From the NCBI RefSeq assembly GCF_013401995.1, contig NZ_JACBJI010000008.1, positions 67,886 through 131,885 of the forward strand: a DNA stretch of 64,000 nt, in the 5' to 3' direction. This DNA is from Flavobacterium agri (GTDB lineage: Bacteria > Bacteroidota > Bacteroidia > Flavobacteriales > Flavobacteriaceae). Made by a program: the position numbers and the translations under genes. Of this stretch, positions 1-6,765 are shown piece by piece (positions within the stretch are counted from its first letter, which is position 1; each line of letters opens with the position of its first letter). The notes beneath the pieces are model-generated. The model searched no databases. It had not been told where the DNA came from and saw only the letters and a list, made by a program, of their open reading frames with translations.

Positions 1-607
1 GCATGACGCCCAAAATCTTTTTGATGCGAAAACCTCGTTCGTCGGCGAATGGAACGTAGATGAAACGCTCGAAAGCCTCAACGCCAAAGTGATCGTCGTC
101 GGGATCGAACACGGCAACGAAAAGCGCATAGACGAGCTCACGCCTTTCAAGCACGAGAAATACGGTGGCGGAAAAGCCGATTCTTACCTCGACTTCATCG
201 TTAAGACATTAAAACCCGAGATCGATAAGCGTTACCGTACCAAAACCGATGTGAAGAACACGGCCATCATGGGCAGTTCGCTTGGCGGATTGGTCTCATT
301 TTATGCCGTATTGAAATATCCCGACGTATTCGGGAAAGCCGGTGTCTTCTCGCCTTCTTTCTGGTTTTCGAAAGACATTTACGCTTTTGCGGAACAAGCA
401 CCCAAACTCAAAGCCAAGAAATTCTACTTTTTGTGCGGCGACAAAGAGGACGAAAACATGGTTCCGGATATGGAAAAAATGATTGCGATCGTCAAGTCGA
501 AAAAAGCTTCGACCGAACAGAAAGTCGTTCAGGGCGGCCAACACAACGAGAAATTATGGCGCGAGCATTTCGCCGAAGCTTTCCTGTGGCTTTTTGGAAA
601 GTCGTGA
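1..607 (+). CDS. Esterase family protein (alpha/beta hydrolase fold), 5' truncated
   Basis: The reading frame is open from the window edge, so the true start lies upstream. What remains is the C-terminal part of a putative esterase of the Fes/esterase D type (PF00756), enzymes that hydrolyse acyl or siderophore esters. The visible N-terminal stretch has the family pattern of Gln-Asn-Leu-Phe-Asp followed by a Trp-containing segment. A nucleophile elbow of type GxSxG (Gly-Ser-Ser-Leu-Gly) lies around nt 271-285, and a late His in Gly-Gly-Gln-His-Asn (about nt 532-546) is the likely catalytic His. Substrate cannot be told. It ends 30 nt before a perfect palindrome, so it is probably the last gene of its unit. 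Confidence 0.8.
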   Translation, partial: HDAQNLFDAKTSFVGEWNVDETLESLNAKVIVVGIEHGNEKRIDELTPFKHEKYGGGKADSYLDFIVKTLKPEIDKRYRTKTDVKNTAIMGSSLGGLVSFYAVLKYPDVFGKAGVFSPSFWFSKDIYAFAEQAPKLKAKKFYFLCGDKEDENMVPDMEKMIAIVKSKKASTEQKVVQGGQHNEKLWREHFAEAFLWLFGKS

Positions 608-636
608 ACTTTGATCCGAATTGAAGCACTTTTTCC

Positions 637-669
637 AAACCTCAAAGGTTTTGAAAACCTTTGAGGTTT
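637..669. repeat. Perfect 16-bp palindrome, terminator-like
   Basis: Two 16-base arms (AAACCTCAAAGGTTTT and its reverse complement) flank a single central G. It lies 30 nt after the esterase stop and about 80 nt before the next gene. It could fold as a strong hairpin, but no T-run follows, so on the + strand it is a poor classical terminator. It may be a REP-like interspersed palindrome. Confidence 0.6.
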
Positions 670-752
670 CTAAAAAGCAATTACAGACACAGCCCGAAAA
701 ATCCCTTACCTTTACCAATGCGTTCCCGGCGGTACGTCCAAAAAACAAAAAC

Positions 753-1163
753 ATGAACAACAACGATATTTTCAAGAAGCTGCGTGTGGCACTTCAGTTG
801 CGCGACGACCAGATCGTGGATATTTTACAACTTGTGGATTTTCGCATCTCGAAAGGCGAAATCGGGAATTTTTTCAGGAATGAAGACCATCCGAAATTCA
901 TGGAATGCGGCGATCAGGTGTTGCGCAATTTCCTCAACGGATTGGTGATCCATTTGAGAGGAACGAGGGAAAACCCTAAAAACGCCGCCGAGGTAATCGC
1001 CAAAAACCAAGCCGAAGTAAAGACAGCCGCGAAAGGTATCAAGCCCAAAGAAACCGTTGCCAAAGTAGCTATCGCGAAAAATCCCGCTAAAAATTTCGTT
1101 CCCAAAAAAGCTCCCAAAAGTCCGGTAGAGAAAGTAAAATTCACGATCAAAAAGAAAAAGTGA
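753..1163 (+). CDS. DUF1456 family protein (single YehS-like domain) with basic tail
   Basis: 136 residues. Residues 1-75 match the DUF1456/YehS family, especially the second repeat of E. coli YehS (Asn-Asn-Asp start, Glu-Cys-Gly-Asp, Phe-Leu-Asn-Gly-Leu). YehS carries two copies; this protein has one, followed by a 55-residue Lys/Ala/Pro-rich tail. The function is unknown; the tail suggests nucleic-acid or polyanion contact (inference). I chose ATG 753 because it begins the conserved domain; the frame is open for another 44 codons upstream, but that stretch crosses the palindrome and a -7-like TACCTTTA at 707-714. The stop overlaps the next start by one base (TGATG), indicating translational coupling. 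Confidence 0.75.
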   Translation: MNNNDIFKKLRVALQLRDDQIVDILQLVDFRISKGEIGNFFRNEDHPKFMECGDQVLRNFLNGLVIHLRGTRENPKNAAEVIAKNQAEVKTAAKGIKPKETVAKVAIAKNPAKNFVPKKAPKSPVEKVKFTIKKKK

Positions 1164-1987
1164 TGCGATTCGTGTACAGTATAACGCTGTTCCTGATTTT
1201 GGGTACGGCCAAACTTTCGGCCCAGGTCACCTACGCGACCGAAACCAATATTTCGTACTATGCAAAACCGACTGATGCTTACATAAAACAACGTTGCGTG
1301 CTCGATTTGTATTATCCGAAAAACACCAAAGATTTTGCAACGATAATCTGGTTTCACGGAGGCGGATTGACCGGAGGTGAAAAGGAAATCCCGAAAGCGC
1401 TCACAGAAAAAGGTTATGCCGTTGTCGGTGTGAATTACCGGTTGAGTCCGAAAGTGAAAGTCAAGGATTGCATTGAAGATGCGGCCACCGCGATCGCATG
1501 GGTTTTCTCGAACATTTCGAAATACGGCGGAAGCGACAACAACATTTTCGTTTCAGGTCATTCGGCCGGTGCTTATTTGGGCGCGATGACGGTACTCGAC
1601 AAAAAATGGCTTGCGAAATACGACATCGATCCGAATAAAGTAGCCGGATTGATTCCGTTCAGCGGACAGATGATCACGCATTTCACGGCGCGCAAAGAAA
1701 AAGGGATTGGCGAGAAACAACCGCTTATAGATGAGTTCGCGCCTTTGTCATTCGTTCGTGCCGACGCGCCTCCGATGTTGCTCATCACAGGCGATCGCGA
1801 ACTTGAAATGTTAGGCCGATACGAGGAAAACGCTTACATGGCGCGTATGATGAAACTCGTCGGGCACAAGGAAACCCGTTTGATCGAAATCGGCGGATAC
1901 GGGCACAATATGGCCGAACCCGCGTATCCGATCTTACTGAACGAGATGAAACGCATCCTCGACCAACAAACAAAGCAAACCAATTAA
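1163..1987 (+). CDS. Exported alpha/beta hydrolase, carboxylesterase-like
   Basis: 274 residues starting at the ATG that overlaps the preceding stop; a GTG one codon upstream is less likely. Residues 1-21 form a signal peptide ending Leu-Ser-Ala-Gln, so the enzyme is periplasmic or exported. It belongs to the Aes/lipase-like COG0657 group: oxyanion-hole HGGG at 65-68, nucleophile elbow Gly-His-Ser-Ala-Gly with Ser134, an Asp in a Thr-Gly-Asp-Arg-Glu segment near 208 and a Gly-His-Asn near 248. Such enzymes cleave carboxylic esters; the substrate is not visible. Coupled to the DUF1456 gene and followed 11 nt later by a VOC gene. Confidence 0.85.
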   Translation: MRFVYSITLFLILGTAKLSAQVTYATETNISYYAKPTDAYIKQRCVLDLYYPKNTKDFATIIWFHGGGLTGGEKEIPKALTEKGYAVVGVNYRLSPKVKVKDCIEDAATAIAWVFSNISKYGGSDNNIFVSGHSAGAYLGAMTVLDKKWLAKYDIDPNKVAGLIPFSGQMITHFTARKEKGIGEKQPLIDEFAPLSFVRADAPPMLLITGDRELEMLGRYEENAYMARMMKLVGHKETRLIEIGGYGHNMAEPAYPILLNEMKRILDQQTKQTN

Positions 1988-1998
1988 AAACAATAAGT

Positions 1999-2457
1999 AT
2001 GTCATCAATTATTCCTTACCTGTATTTTGACGGTACTTGCGAAGCAGCCATGAACTTTTACCATTCGGTTCTTGGCGGAAACATCCCGTATGTCGGGCGT
2101 TACAGCGACATGCCGCCGTCTGCAGAAAATGACGATTGCAAGAACGATCCTGCCGACGCGAACCGCATCATGCACATGTCGTTACAGATGGAAGACGGAA
2201 GCGTGATCCTGGCTTCGGATGTTCCGAGCAAGGAAATGCCAGGTTTCAAATTTACGGCCGGCAACAACATCGCGATGTCTATCAACGCATCAAGCCGCGA
2301 GCATGCCGATAAAGTATTCAATGGTCTTTCTGCCGGCGGAATGGTCACTATGCCGATGAACGACACGTTCTGGGGCGCCTACTTCGGAATGTGGATCGAC
2401 AAGTTCGGCATCAGTTGGATGGTCAATTACGACGACCCGGCCAAAATGCAGAAATAA
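1999..2457 (+). CDS. VOC family (PhnB-like) protein
   Basis: 152 residues with the PhnB/3-demethylubiquinone-like pattern of the vicinal oxygen chelate superfamily: an N-terminal Pro-Tyr-Leu-Tyr-Phe-Asp-Gly-Thr strand, a central Ile-Met-His-Met-Ser segment, and a C-terminal Trp-Gly-Ala-Tyr-Phe-Gly followed by Asp-Lys-Phe-Gly-Ile-Ser-Trp. Family members are cytoplasmic dimers that may or may not bind metal; enzymatic role here is unknown. It lies 11 nt after the esterase stop, probably in one transcript with DUF1456 and the hydrolase, and is followed by a strong terminator. Confidence 0.85.
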   Translation: MSSIIPYLYFDGTCEAAMNFYHSVLGGNIPYVGRYSDMPPSAENDDCKNDPADANRIMHMSLQMEDGSVILASDVPSKEMPGFKFTAGNNIAMSINASSREHADKVFNGLSAGGMVTMPMNDTFWGAYFGMWIDKFGISWMVNYDDPAKMQK

Positions 2458-2462
2458 AATTC

Positions 2463-2489
2463 AATCCCGATTCGTCGGGATTTTTTTTT
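2463..2489 (+). terminator. Intrinsic terminator
   Basis: Eight-base stem AATCCCGA / TCGGGATT with a TTCG loop, followed by a run of T. It ends the DUF1456-hydrolase-VOC unit. Confidence 0.9.
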
Positions 2490-2492
2490 GAC

Positions 2493-2597
2493 AAATGCGC
2501 ATTCTGTAATGTTTTTGAAAATCCACAAAGTCGTTTTTCTTACAAGCGAAATCGATTTCGTTGAAGAATTCTGACAAGAATGTGCATTTCAACGAAA
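2493..2597. other. Overlapping inverted repeats in a 209-nt gap
   Basis: Three dyads overlap between the VOC terminator and the next gene: AAATGCGCATTCT (2493-2505) with AGAATGTGCATTT (2577-2589, one mismatch); the perfect palindrome CGAAATCGATTTCG (2547-2560); and TTTCGTTGAA (2556-2565) with TTCAACGAAA (2588-2597). They cannot all form at once. The rest of the gap holds a weak -7-like TAACTTTA at 2636-2643. Confidence 0.5.
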
Positions 2598-2666
2598 ATT
2601 AGTTTCCATTTGCGATTTTTTGGAAAAATCATTGCTAACTTTAAGTAACGCTCAATCCCTAAATCT

Positions 2667-3035
2667 ATGAATAAAACGCATTTGGAGGTCGTTGAAGAAG
2701 CCGATGGCCGGCTTAGCGACGCGATTGTCAACGTAGATGTCGGAACCCTAAGTTACTTCCTTCATCCCGACGCCATTTACACAACACCGCACGGCGAAGT
2801 GTTTATGGGCGCAAAGAACCTACCTGTCAACAACCCTAAACTCTACAGGATCACCAAATTGGAGACTTTGGAACGGAACATTTCGTTTTTTAACAGCGTA
2901 GCCGTAGTCATTGCCATAGAAAAACGCGAAGGTTCGTTTATGGACATACCGTTCAAAGGTCTTTACAGCACAACCCGAATGTGGAGATTTAACCGTCATT
3001 GGCAATTGATTGCCGCCACCTCGGTTATCATTTAA
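2667..3035 (+). CDS. SnoaL/DUF4440-like protein, copy 1
   Basis: 122 residues, cytoplasmic, no signal peptide. The pattern (a helix containing Ala-Asp-Gly-Arg-Leu-Ser-Asp-Ala, then Leu-His-Pro-Asp-Ala-Ile-Tyr-Thr-Thr, and a C-terminal strand Trp-Gln-Leu-Ile-Ala-Ala) is that of the NTF2-like/DUF4440 fold, a cone-shaped domain used for small-ligand binding, isomerisation or as an accessory domain. No catalytic residue set can be assigned. It is clearly paralogous to the next gene (same blocks in the same order, roughly one third identity by eye), so the two arose by tandem duplication. Confidence 0.75.
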   Translation: MNKTHLEVVEEADGRLSDAIVNVDVGTLSYFLHPDAIYTTPHGEVFMGAKNLPVNNPKLYRITKLETLERNISFFNSVAVVIAIEKREGSFMDIPFKGLYSTTRMWRFNRHWQLIAATSVII

Positions 3036-3114
3036 CCTATCCAGACAAGGTCAGTGGATGTGTTTTCCCCCACCCGAGGCTTTAGCCGAACAGGCGAAGC
3101 AAACAAACCTTACC

Positions 3115-3501
3115 ATGAGCCTTACCCATATCGAAATTATTGAAGCCGCAGAAAAGCGCTTACTCAATGCGTTGGTGTCGAAAGATGCCAAGGGTGTGAG
3201 CCGTTTGTTGCATCCGGATGTTATCTATACCAACGAAGAAGGCGATACGTTTATAGGCGTATCCGAATTGCCCAAAATCGTCTCGGGTATTTTCAAGATC
3301 GACCAATTCAAGATCAGAAGCAGAAGCATCAACGTTTTCACGAACGTGGCTATCGTCAATACGAACGAATGGCGCTCGGGAATTTACCGCGACGTGAACT
3401 TCGAAGGCGAATACCGAATTACGCGCACGTGGAAATTCAGCGGACGCCAATGGCAACTCATCGCTTCGAATCACGTATTGCTGTCGAACACACCAAAATA
3501 A
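3115..3501 (+). CDS. SnoaL/DUF4440-like protein, copy 2
   Basis: 128 residues from ATG 3115; the frame is open upstream to 3010 but that part (Pro-rich, overlapping the end of copy 1) looks non-coding. It repeats the layout of copy 1: Glu-Ile-Ile-Glu-Ala-Ala helix, Leu-His-Pro-Asp-Val-Ile-Tyr-Thr-Asn, Phe-Glu-Gly-Glu-Tyr-Arg, and a C-terminal Trp-Gln-Leu-Ile-Ala-Ser. This is an NTF2-like fold of unknown substrate. The 79-nt spacer after copy 1 shows no clear promoter, so both may be cotranscribed. A shared terminator separates it from sucC on the opposite strand. Confidence 0.75.
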   Translation: MSLTHIEIIEAAEKRLLNALVSKDAKGVSRLLHPDVIYTNEEGDTFIGVSELPKIVSGIFKIDQFKIRSRSINVFTNVAIVNTNEWRSGIYRDVNFEGEYRITRTWKFSGRQWQLIASNHVLLSNTPK

Positions 3502-3506
3502 AAAAC

Positions 3507-3534
3507 AAAAATCCCGGACGAATCCGGGATTTCC
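3507..3534 (-). terminator. Shared intrinsic terminator between DUF4440 copy 2 and sucC
   Basis: Stem AAAATCCCGGA / TCCGGGATTT between convergent genes. The T-run is good only when read on the minus strand, so it mainly ends sucC. Confidence 0.85.
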
Positions 3535-3558
3535 TATTTAAAAAGAGTGATGTTCTGA

Positions 3559-4752
3559 TTAAGCAAGAGCCGCTTGCACTTGGTCGGCCGCTTCCTGGAA
3601 CAAAGTCGCAGACAAAATCGGCATACCCGAGTTGTCGATCATTTCTTTGGCCAATTCGGCATTCGTCCCTTGCAGGCGCACGATGATCGGCACCTTGATC
3701 GAATCGCCCATGTTCTTGTACGCGTCGATGACACCTTGTGCAACACGATCGCAACGCACGATTCCACCAAAAATATTGATAAGGATCGCTTTTACGTTCG
3801 GGTCTTTCAAGATGATACGGAAAGCCGTTTCAACACGCTTCGCATCAGCCGTTCCACCTACGTCAAGGAAGTTCGCAGGTTCGAATCCGGCGTATTTGAT
3901 CAAATCCATCGTCGCCATCGCAAGTCCGGCACCGTTAACCATACAACCTACGGTTCCGTCAAGGTCGACGTAGTTCAAACCGGCCGCTTTCGCTTCCACT
4001 TCGATCGGGTTTTCTTCACGCACGTCGCGCATTTCGGCAAAAACCGGATGACGGTACAAAGCGTTGTCATCGAGGTTCACTTTCGCGTCTACGGCGATGA
4101 TTTTATTGTCTGATGTTTTGAGTACAGGGTTGATTTCGAACATAGTCGCATCCGAACCTACATAAGCCGCGTACAACGATGTAACGAAGCTCACCATTTC
4201 TTTGAACGCGTTTCCGGAAAGCCCAAGGTTGAACGCGATACGACGCGCCTGGAAAGCCTGGATACCAACGCTAGGGTCGATTTCTTCGGTGAAGATCAAA
4301 TGAGGCGTCTTTTCGGCAACTTCCTCGATATCCATACCGCCTTCGGTAGAATACATAATCATGTTGCGTCCTTTTCCGCGGTTCAAAAGCACCGACATAT
4401 AGAACTCGGACGTTTCGCTTTCACCAGGATAATACACGTCTTCGGCGATAAGCACTTTGTTCACCTTCTTTCCTTCGGGCGGAGTTTGAGGCGTGATCAA
4501 TTGCATCCCGATGATCTGTTCAGCGATTTCCTCTACCTGCTGCAGGTTTTTGGCAAGCTTCACACCGCCGCCTTTTCCGCGTCCTCCGGCGTGAACCTGA
4601 GCTTTGATGACGTGCCATCCTGTTCCGGTTTCGGCCGTCAATTGCTTGGCCATAGCCACCGCTTCCTGAGCGTTATTGGCCACATGACCGCGTTGCACTT
4701 TCACACCGTAGCTGGCCAGGATTTCTTTTCCCTGATATTCGTGTATGTCCAT
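3559..4752 (-). CDS. sucC: Succinyl-CoA synthetase (ADP-forming) beta subunit
   Basis: 397 residues, full length for the family (about 390-400). With the alpha subunit (SucD, not in this window) it makes succinate and ATP/GTP from succinyl-CoA in the TCA cycle. The N-terminal ATP-grasp domain shows Lys-Ala-Gln-Val-His-Ala-Gly-Gly-Arg-Gly-Lys-Gly-Gly-Gly at 50-63; the C-terminal CoA-ligase-like domain shows Asn-Ile-Phe-Gly-Gly-Ile-Val-Arg-Cys-Asp near 325. ATG 4752 gives the conserved Met-Asp-Ile-His-Glu-Tyr-Gln start. It stands alone, with sucD unlinked, and has a good -7 element 29 nt upstream. Confidence 0.97.
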   Translation of the reverse strand: MDIHEYQGKEILASYGVKVQRGHVANNAQEAVAMAKQLTAETGTGWHVIKAQVHAGGRGKGGGVKLAKNLQQVEEIAEQIIGMQLITPQTPPEGKKVNKVLIAEDVYYPGESETSEFYMSVLLNRGKGRNMIMYSTEGGMDIEEVAEKTPHLIFTEEIDPSVGIQAFQARRIAFNLGLSGNAFKEMVSFVTSLYAAYVGSDATMFEINPVLKTSDNKIIAVDAKVNLDDNALYRHPVFAEMRDVREENPIEVEAKAAGLNYVDLDGTVGCMVNGAGLAMATMDLIKYAGFEPANFLDVGGTADAKRVETAFRIILKDPNVKAILINIFGGIVRCDRVAQGVIDAYKNMGDSIKVPIIVRLQGTNAELAKEMIDNSGMPILSATLFQEAADQVQAALA

Positions 4753-4780
4753 AATAGGTTTTGTTTGTTGTAAAGTGACG

Positions 4781-4788
4781 CAAAAATA
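4781..4788 (-). promoter_or_regulatory. -7 element of the sucC promoter
   Basis: Reads TATTTTTG on the minus strand, an exact match to the Bacteroidota TAnnTTTG element, 28 nt before the sucC ATG. No convincing -33 TTG at ideal distance. The remaining 200 nt to the next gene show nothing else I can name. Confidence 0.6.
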
Positions 4789-5017
4789 GCGATAAATGTT
4801 GATTTGTGAATCGGTTGGACCGACATATTTCGGATGAATTTCGCATGTCGATCTGAAGCTGAATTTCTTTCAAAATTCCAAAAGCGTCCGAGGTAATTCC
4901 CGACAAAGCAAAATATGATTTCACATCGATCCGAACATGTTGACAGTGCTTTACAACCGCTGATACGCAACCTTTTCCCAAAAAGACATCTTCTAGATAA
5001 CAATCAAATAACACGCT

Positions 5018-5425
5018 ATGAAAACACTCAAATTACTTTCGTTCGCTTTACTCGTCGGCCTTTTTGCAGGCTGTAATGACGATGACGACAACGGCACTGC
5101 AGAATTGTCGGGCGCTTGGAAACTCACACGCATACAAGGCGGGTTCGCCGGCGTTGACGAAACTTTCACTCCCGGTGTGATCACCTGGAATTTCAACGAC
5201 AACCAAACCGTCACGATCGTCAACAACAACACAGACGATACGGCCGAAGATCTTTTCGAATCAGGCACATACGATTATGCCGCCAATACCACGGGCGAGC
5301 CCGGAGAATGCAGCACCCAACTCAGTATCGACGGGACTGGCCTCGGATGCATGACCGTTGGAACCGTTACGTTGAAGCTTTCTCAACAAGGCAACGACGG
5401 CTTCGACGTGACACTGAAGCGATAA
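5018..5425 (+). CDS. Small lipoprotein, lipocalin-like
   Basis: 135 residues. Residues 1-18 form a lipoprotein signal peptide with lipobox Leu-Phe-Ala-Gly-Cys, followed by an Asp-rich linker. The mature part begins Leu-Ser-Gly-Ala-Trp-Lys-Leu-Thr, the start typical of lipocalin-like lipoproteins of Bacteroidota, and continues as predicted beta strands with two Cys (Gly-Glu-Cys-Ser, Gly-Cys-Met) that could form a disulfide. It is a membrane-anchored protein of unknown ligand. It stands alone between sucC (divergent) and lysA; the long dyad beginning 15 nt after its stop could act as its terminator. Confidence 0.7.
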   Translation: MKTLKLLSFALLVGLFAGCNDDDDNGTAELSGAWKLTRIQGGFAGVDETFTPGVITWNFNDNQTVTIVNNNTDDTAEDLFESGTYDYAANTTGEPGECSTQLSIDGTGLGCMTVGTVTLKLSQQGNDGFDVTLKR

Positions 5426-5439
5426 TATTGATTCCTTAA

Positions 5440-5525
5440 AAAACTTCCGCGATTTTACCAAATCCGCATAAATGCCCAATCGTTTGGCATTGCGCGTATT
5501 CTGTGGTAAATTCGCGGAAATTTTT
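5440..5525 (+). promoter_or_regulatory. Large dyad with T-run directly upstream of lysA
   Basis: A 20-base arm at 5441-5460 pairs with 5503-5522 with two mismatches; core TTCCGCGA plus TTTACCA. Inside, AATGCC/GGCATT makes a second stem. Six T follow the right arm at 5520-5525 and lysA begins at 5534. The right arm also contains TAAATTCG (5508-5515), a one-mismatch -7 element. It could be a terminator for the lipoprotein, an attenuator, or an operator-like dyad over the lysA promoter. Confidence 0.55.
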
Positions 5526-5533
5526 TAAACATT

Positions 5534-6739
5534 ATGAAACCCACAGAACTTCTTCAGCTGGCCGACCAGTTCGGCTGCCCGCTTTACGTTTACGATGCCG
5601 CGAAAATCGAGGCACAGTATAAACGCTTGACGGACGCGTTCAGTAAGGTTGAAGACCTACGCATCAACTACGCGGTCAAAGCCTTGTCGAACGTGACGAT
5701 CCTGAAGTTGTTCAAGAAGCTCGGTTCCGGGCTTGACACGGTTTCGATCCAGGAAGTCCAACTCGGGCTTCACGCAGGTTTTTCTCCCGATAAAATCATT
5801 TACACGCCAAACGGGGTTTCTTTCGAAGAAATCGAAATGGCGGCAGAATTGGGCGTCCAGATCAACATCGACAATTTATCTGTTCTTGAGCATTTCGGCG
5901 CGAAACATCCGAAAGTCCCGGTTTGCATCCGTATCAATCCACATGTGATGGCAGGCGGGAATTCGAACATTTCGGTGGGACACATCGACAGCAAGTTCGG
6001 GATTTCGATACATCAGATGCCGCACATTTTGAGGATCGTCGAAAATACGGGCATGCACATCAACGGAATCCACATGCATACGGGTTCGGATATTCTGGAT
6101 ATCGAAGTGTTCCTTTACGCAGCCGAAATCCTATTCGAAGCCGCGTCGCATTTCAAGGAACTCGACTTCCTCGATTTCGGATCAGGCTTCAAAGTGCCGT
6201 ACAAAAAAGACGATATCGAAACCAATGTCGAGGAATTCGGAAAGAAACTCTCGAAGCGTTTCAACGAGTTCAAAAAAGAATACGGACGTCCGTTGGCGTT
6301 GGCTTTCGAACCCGGAAAATTCCTCGTGAGCGAGGCCGGACATTTCTTAGCAAAAGTAAACGTGGTCAAACAGACGACTTCGACCGTTTTTGCGGGAATC
6401 GACAGCGGATTCAACCACCTGATCCGCCCGATGTTCTACGGAAGCCAGCACCAGATCGAGAACATCTCGAACCCGAAAGGCAAAGAGCGCTTCTATACGG
6501 TAGTCGGCTACATTTGCGAAACCGATACGTTCGCGTCGAACCGTCGCATTGCCGAAATCCACGAAGGCGATGTGCTTTGTTTCAAGAATGCGGGCGCGTA
6601 CTGCTTTTCGATGTCGTCGAACTACAATTCGCGATTCAAGCCGGCCGAAGTATTATGGCATGAAGGAAAAGGCATCCTGATCCGCGAAAGGGAAACGCTG
6701 GCCGACATCCTTAAAAACCAGATTGCAATCGACCTTTAA
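5534..6739 (+). CDS. lysA: Diaminopimelate decarboxylase
   Basis: 401 residues, normal length. It decarboxylates meso-diaminopimelate to L-lysine, the last lysine step, using PLP in the cytoplasm. Fold III PLP enzyme marks: Lys49 in Asn-Tyr-Ala-Val-Lys-Ala is the Schiff-base lysine; Asp-Ser-Lys-Phe-Gly-Ile follows the His-Ile; Asp-Phe-Gly-Ser-Gly-Phe near 212 binds the phosphate; Cys-Glu-Thr-Asp near 337 is the active-site motif from the partner subunit. A monocistronic unit with the dyad described above immediately in front of it and a strong terminator behind, so regulation at the leader is plausible. Confidence 0.96.
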   Translation: MKPTELLQLADQFGCPLYVYDAAKIEAQYKRLTDAFSKVEDLRINYAVKALSNVTILKLFKKLGSGLDTVSIQEVQLGLHAGFSPDKIIYTPNGVSFEEIEMAAELGVQINIDNLSVLEHFGAKHPKVPVCIRINPHVMAGGNSNISVGHIDSKFGISIHQMPHILRIVENTGMHINGIHMHTGSDILDIEVFLYAAEILFEAASHFKELDFLDFGSGFKVPYKKDDIETNVEEFGKKLSKRFNEFKKEYGRPLALAFEPGKFLVSEAGHFLAKVNVVKQTTSTVFAGIDSGFNHLIRPMFYGSQHQIENISNPKGKERFYTVVGYICETDTFASNRRIAEIHEGDVLCFKNAGAYCFSMSSNYNSRFKPAEVLWHEGKGILIRERETLADILKNQIAIDL

Positions 6740-6743
6740 TACA

Positions 6744-6765
6744 AACGCCTTTCGGGGCGTTTTTT
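6744..6765 (+). terminator. lysA terminator
   Basis: AACGCC / GGCGTT stem with a TTTCGG loop and T-run, between lysA and the convergent exported-protein gene. Confidence 0.9.

Noticed and set aside
621..752. N-terminal extension of the DUF1456 protein
   Set aside because: The added 44 residues translate the palindrome and show no conserved block.
5440..5525. Lysine riboswitch before lysA
   Set aside because: The region is under 90 bases and lacks the conserved five-helix core; only a simple dyad is present.
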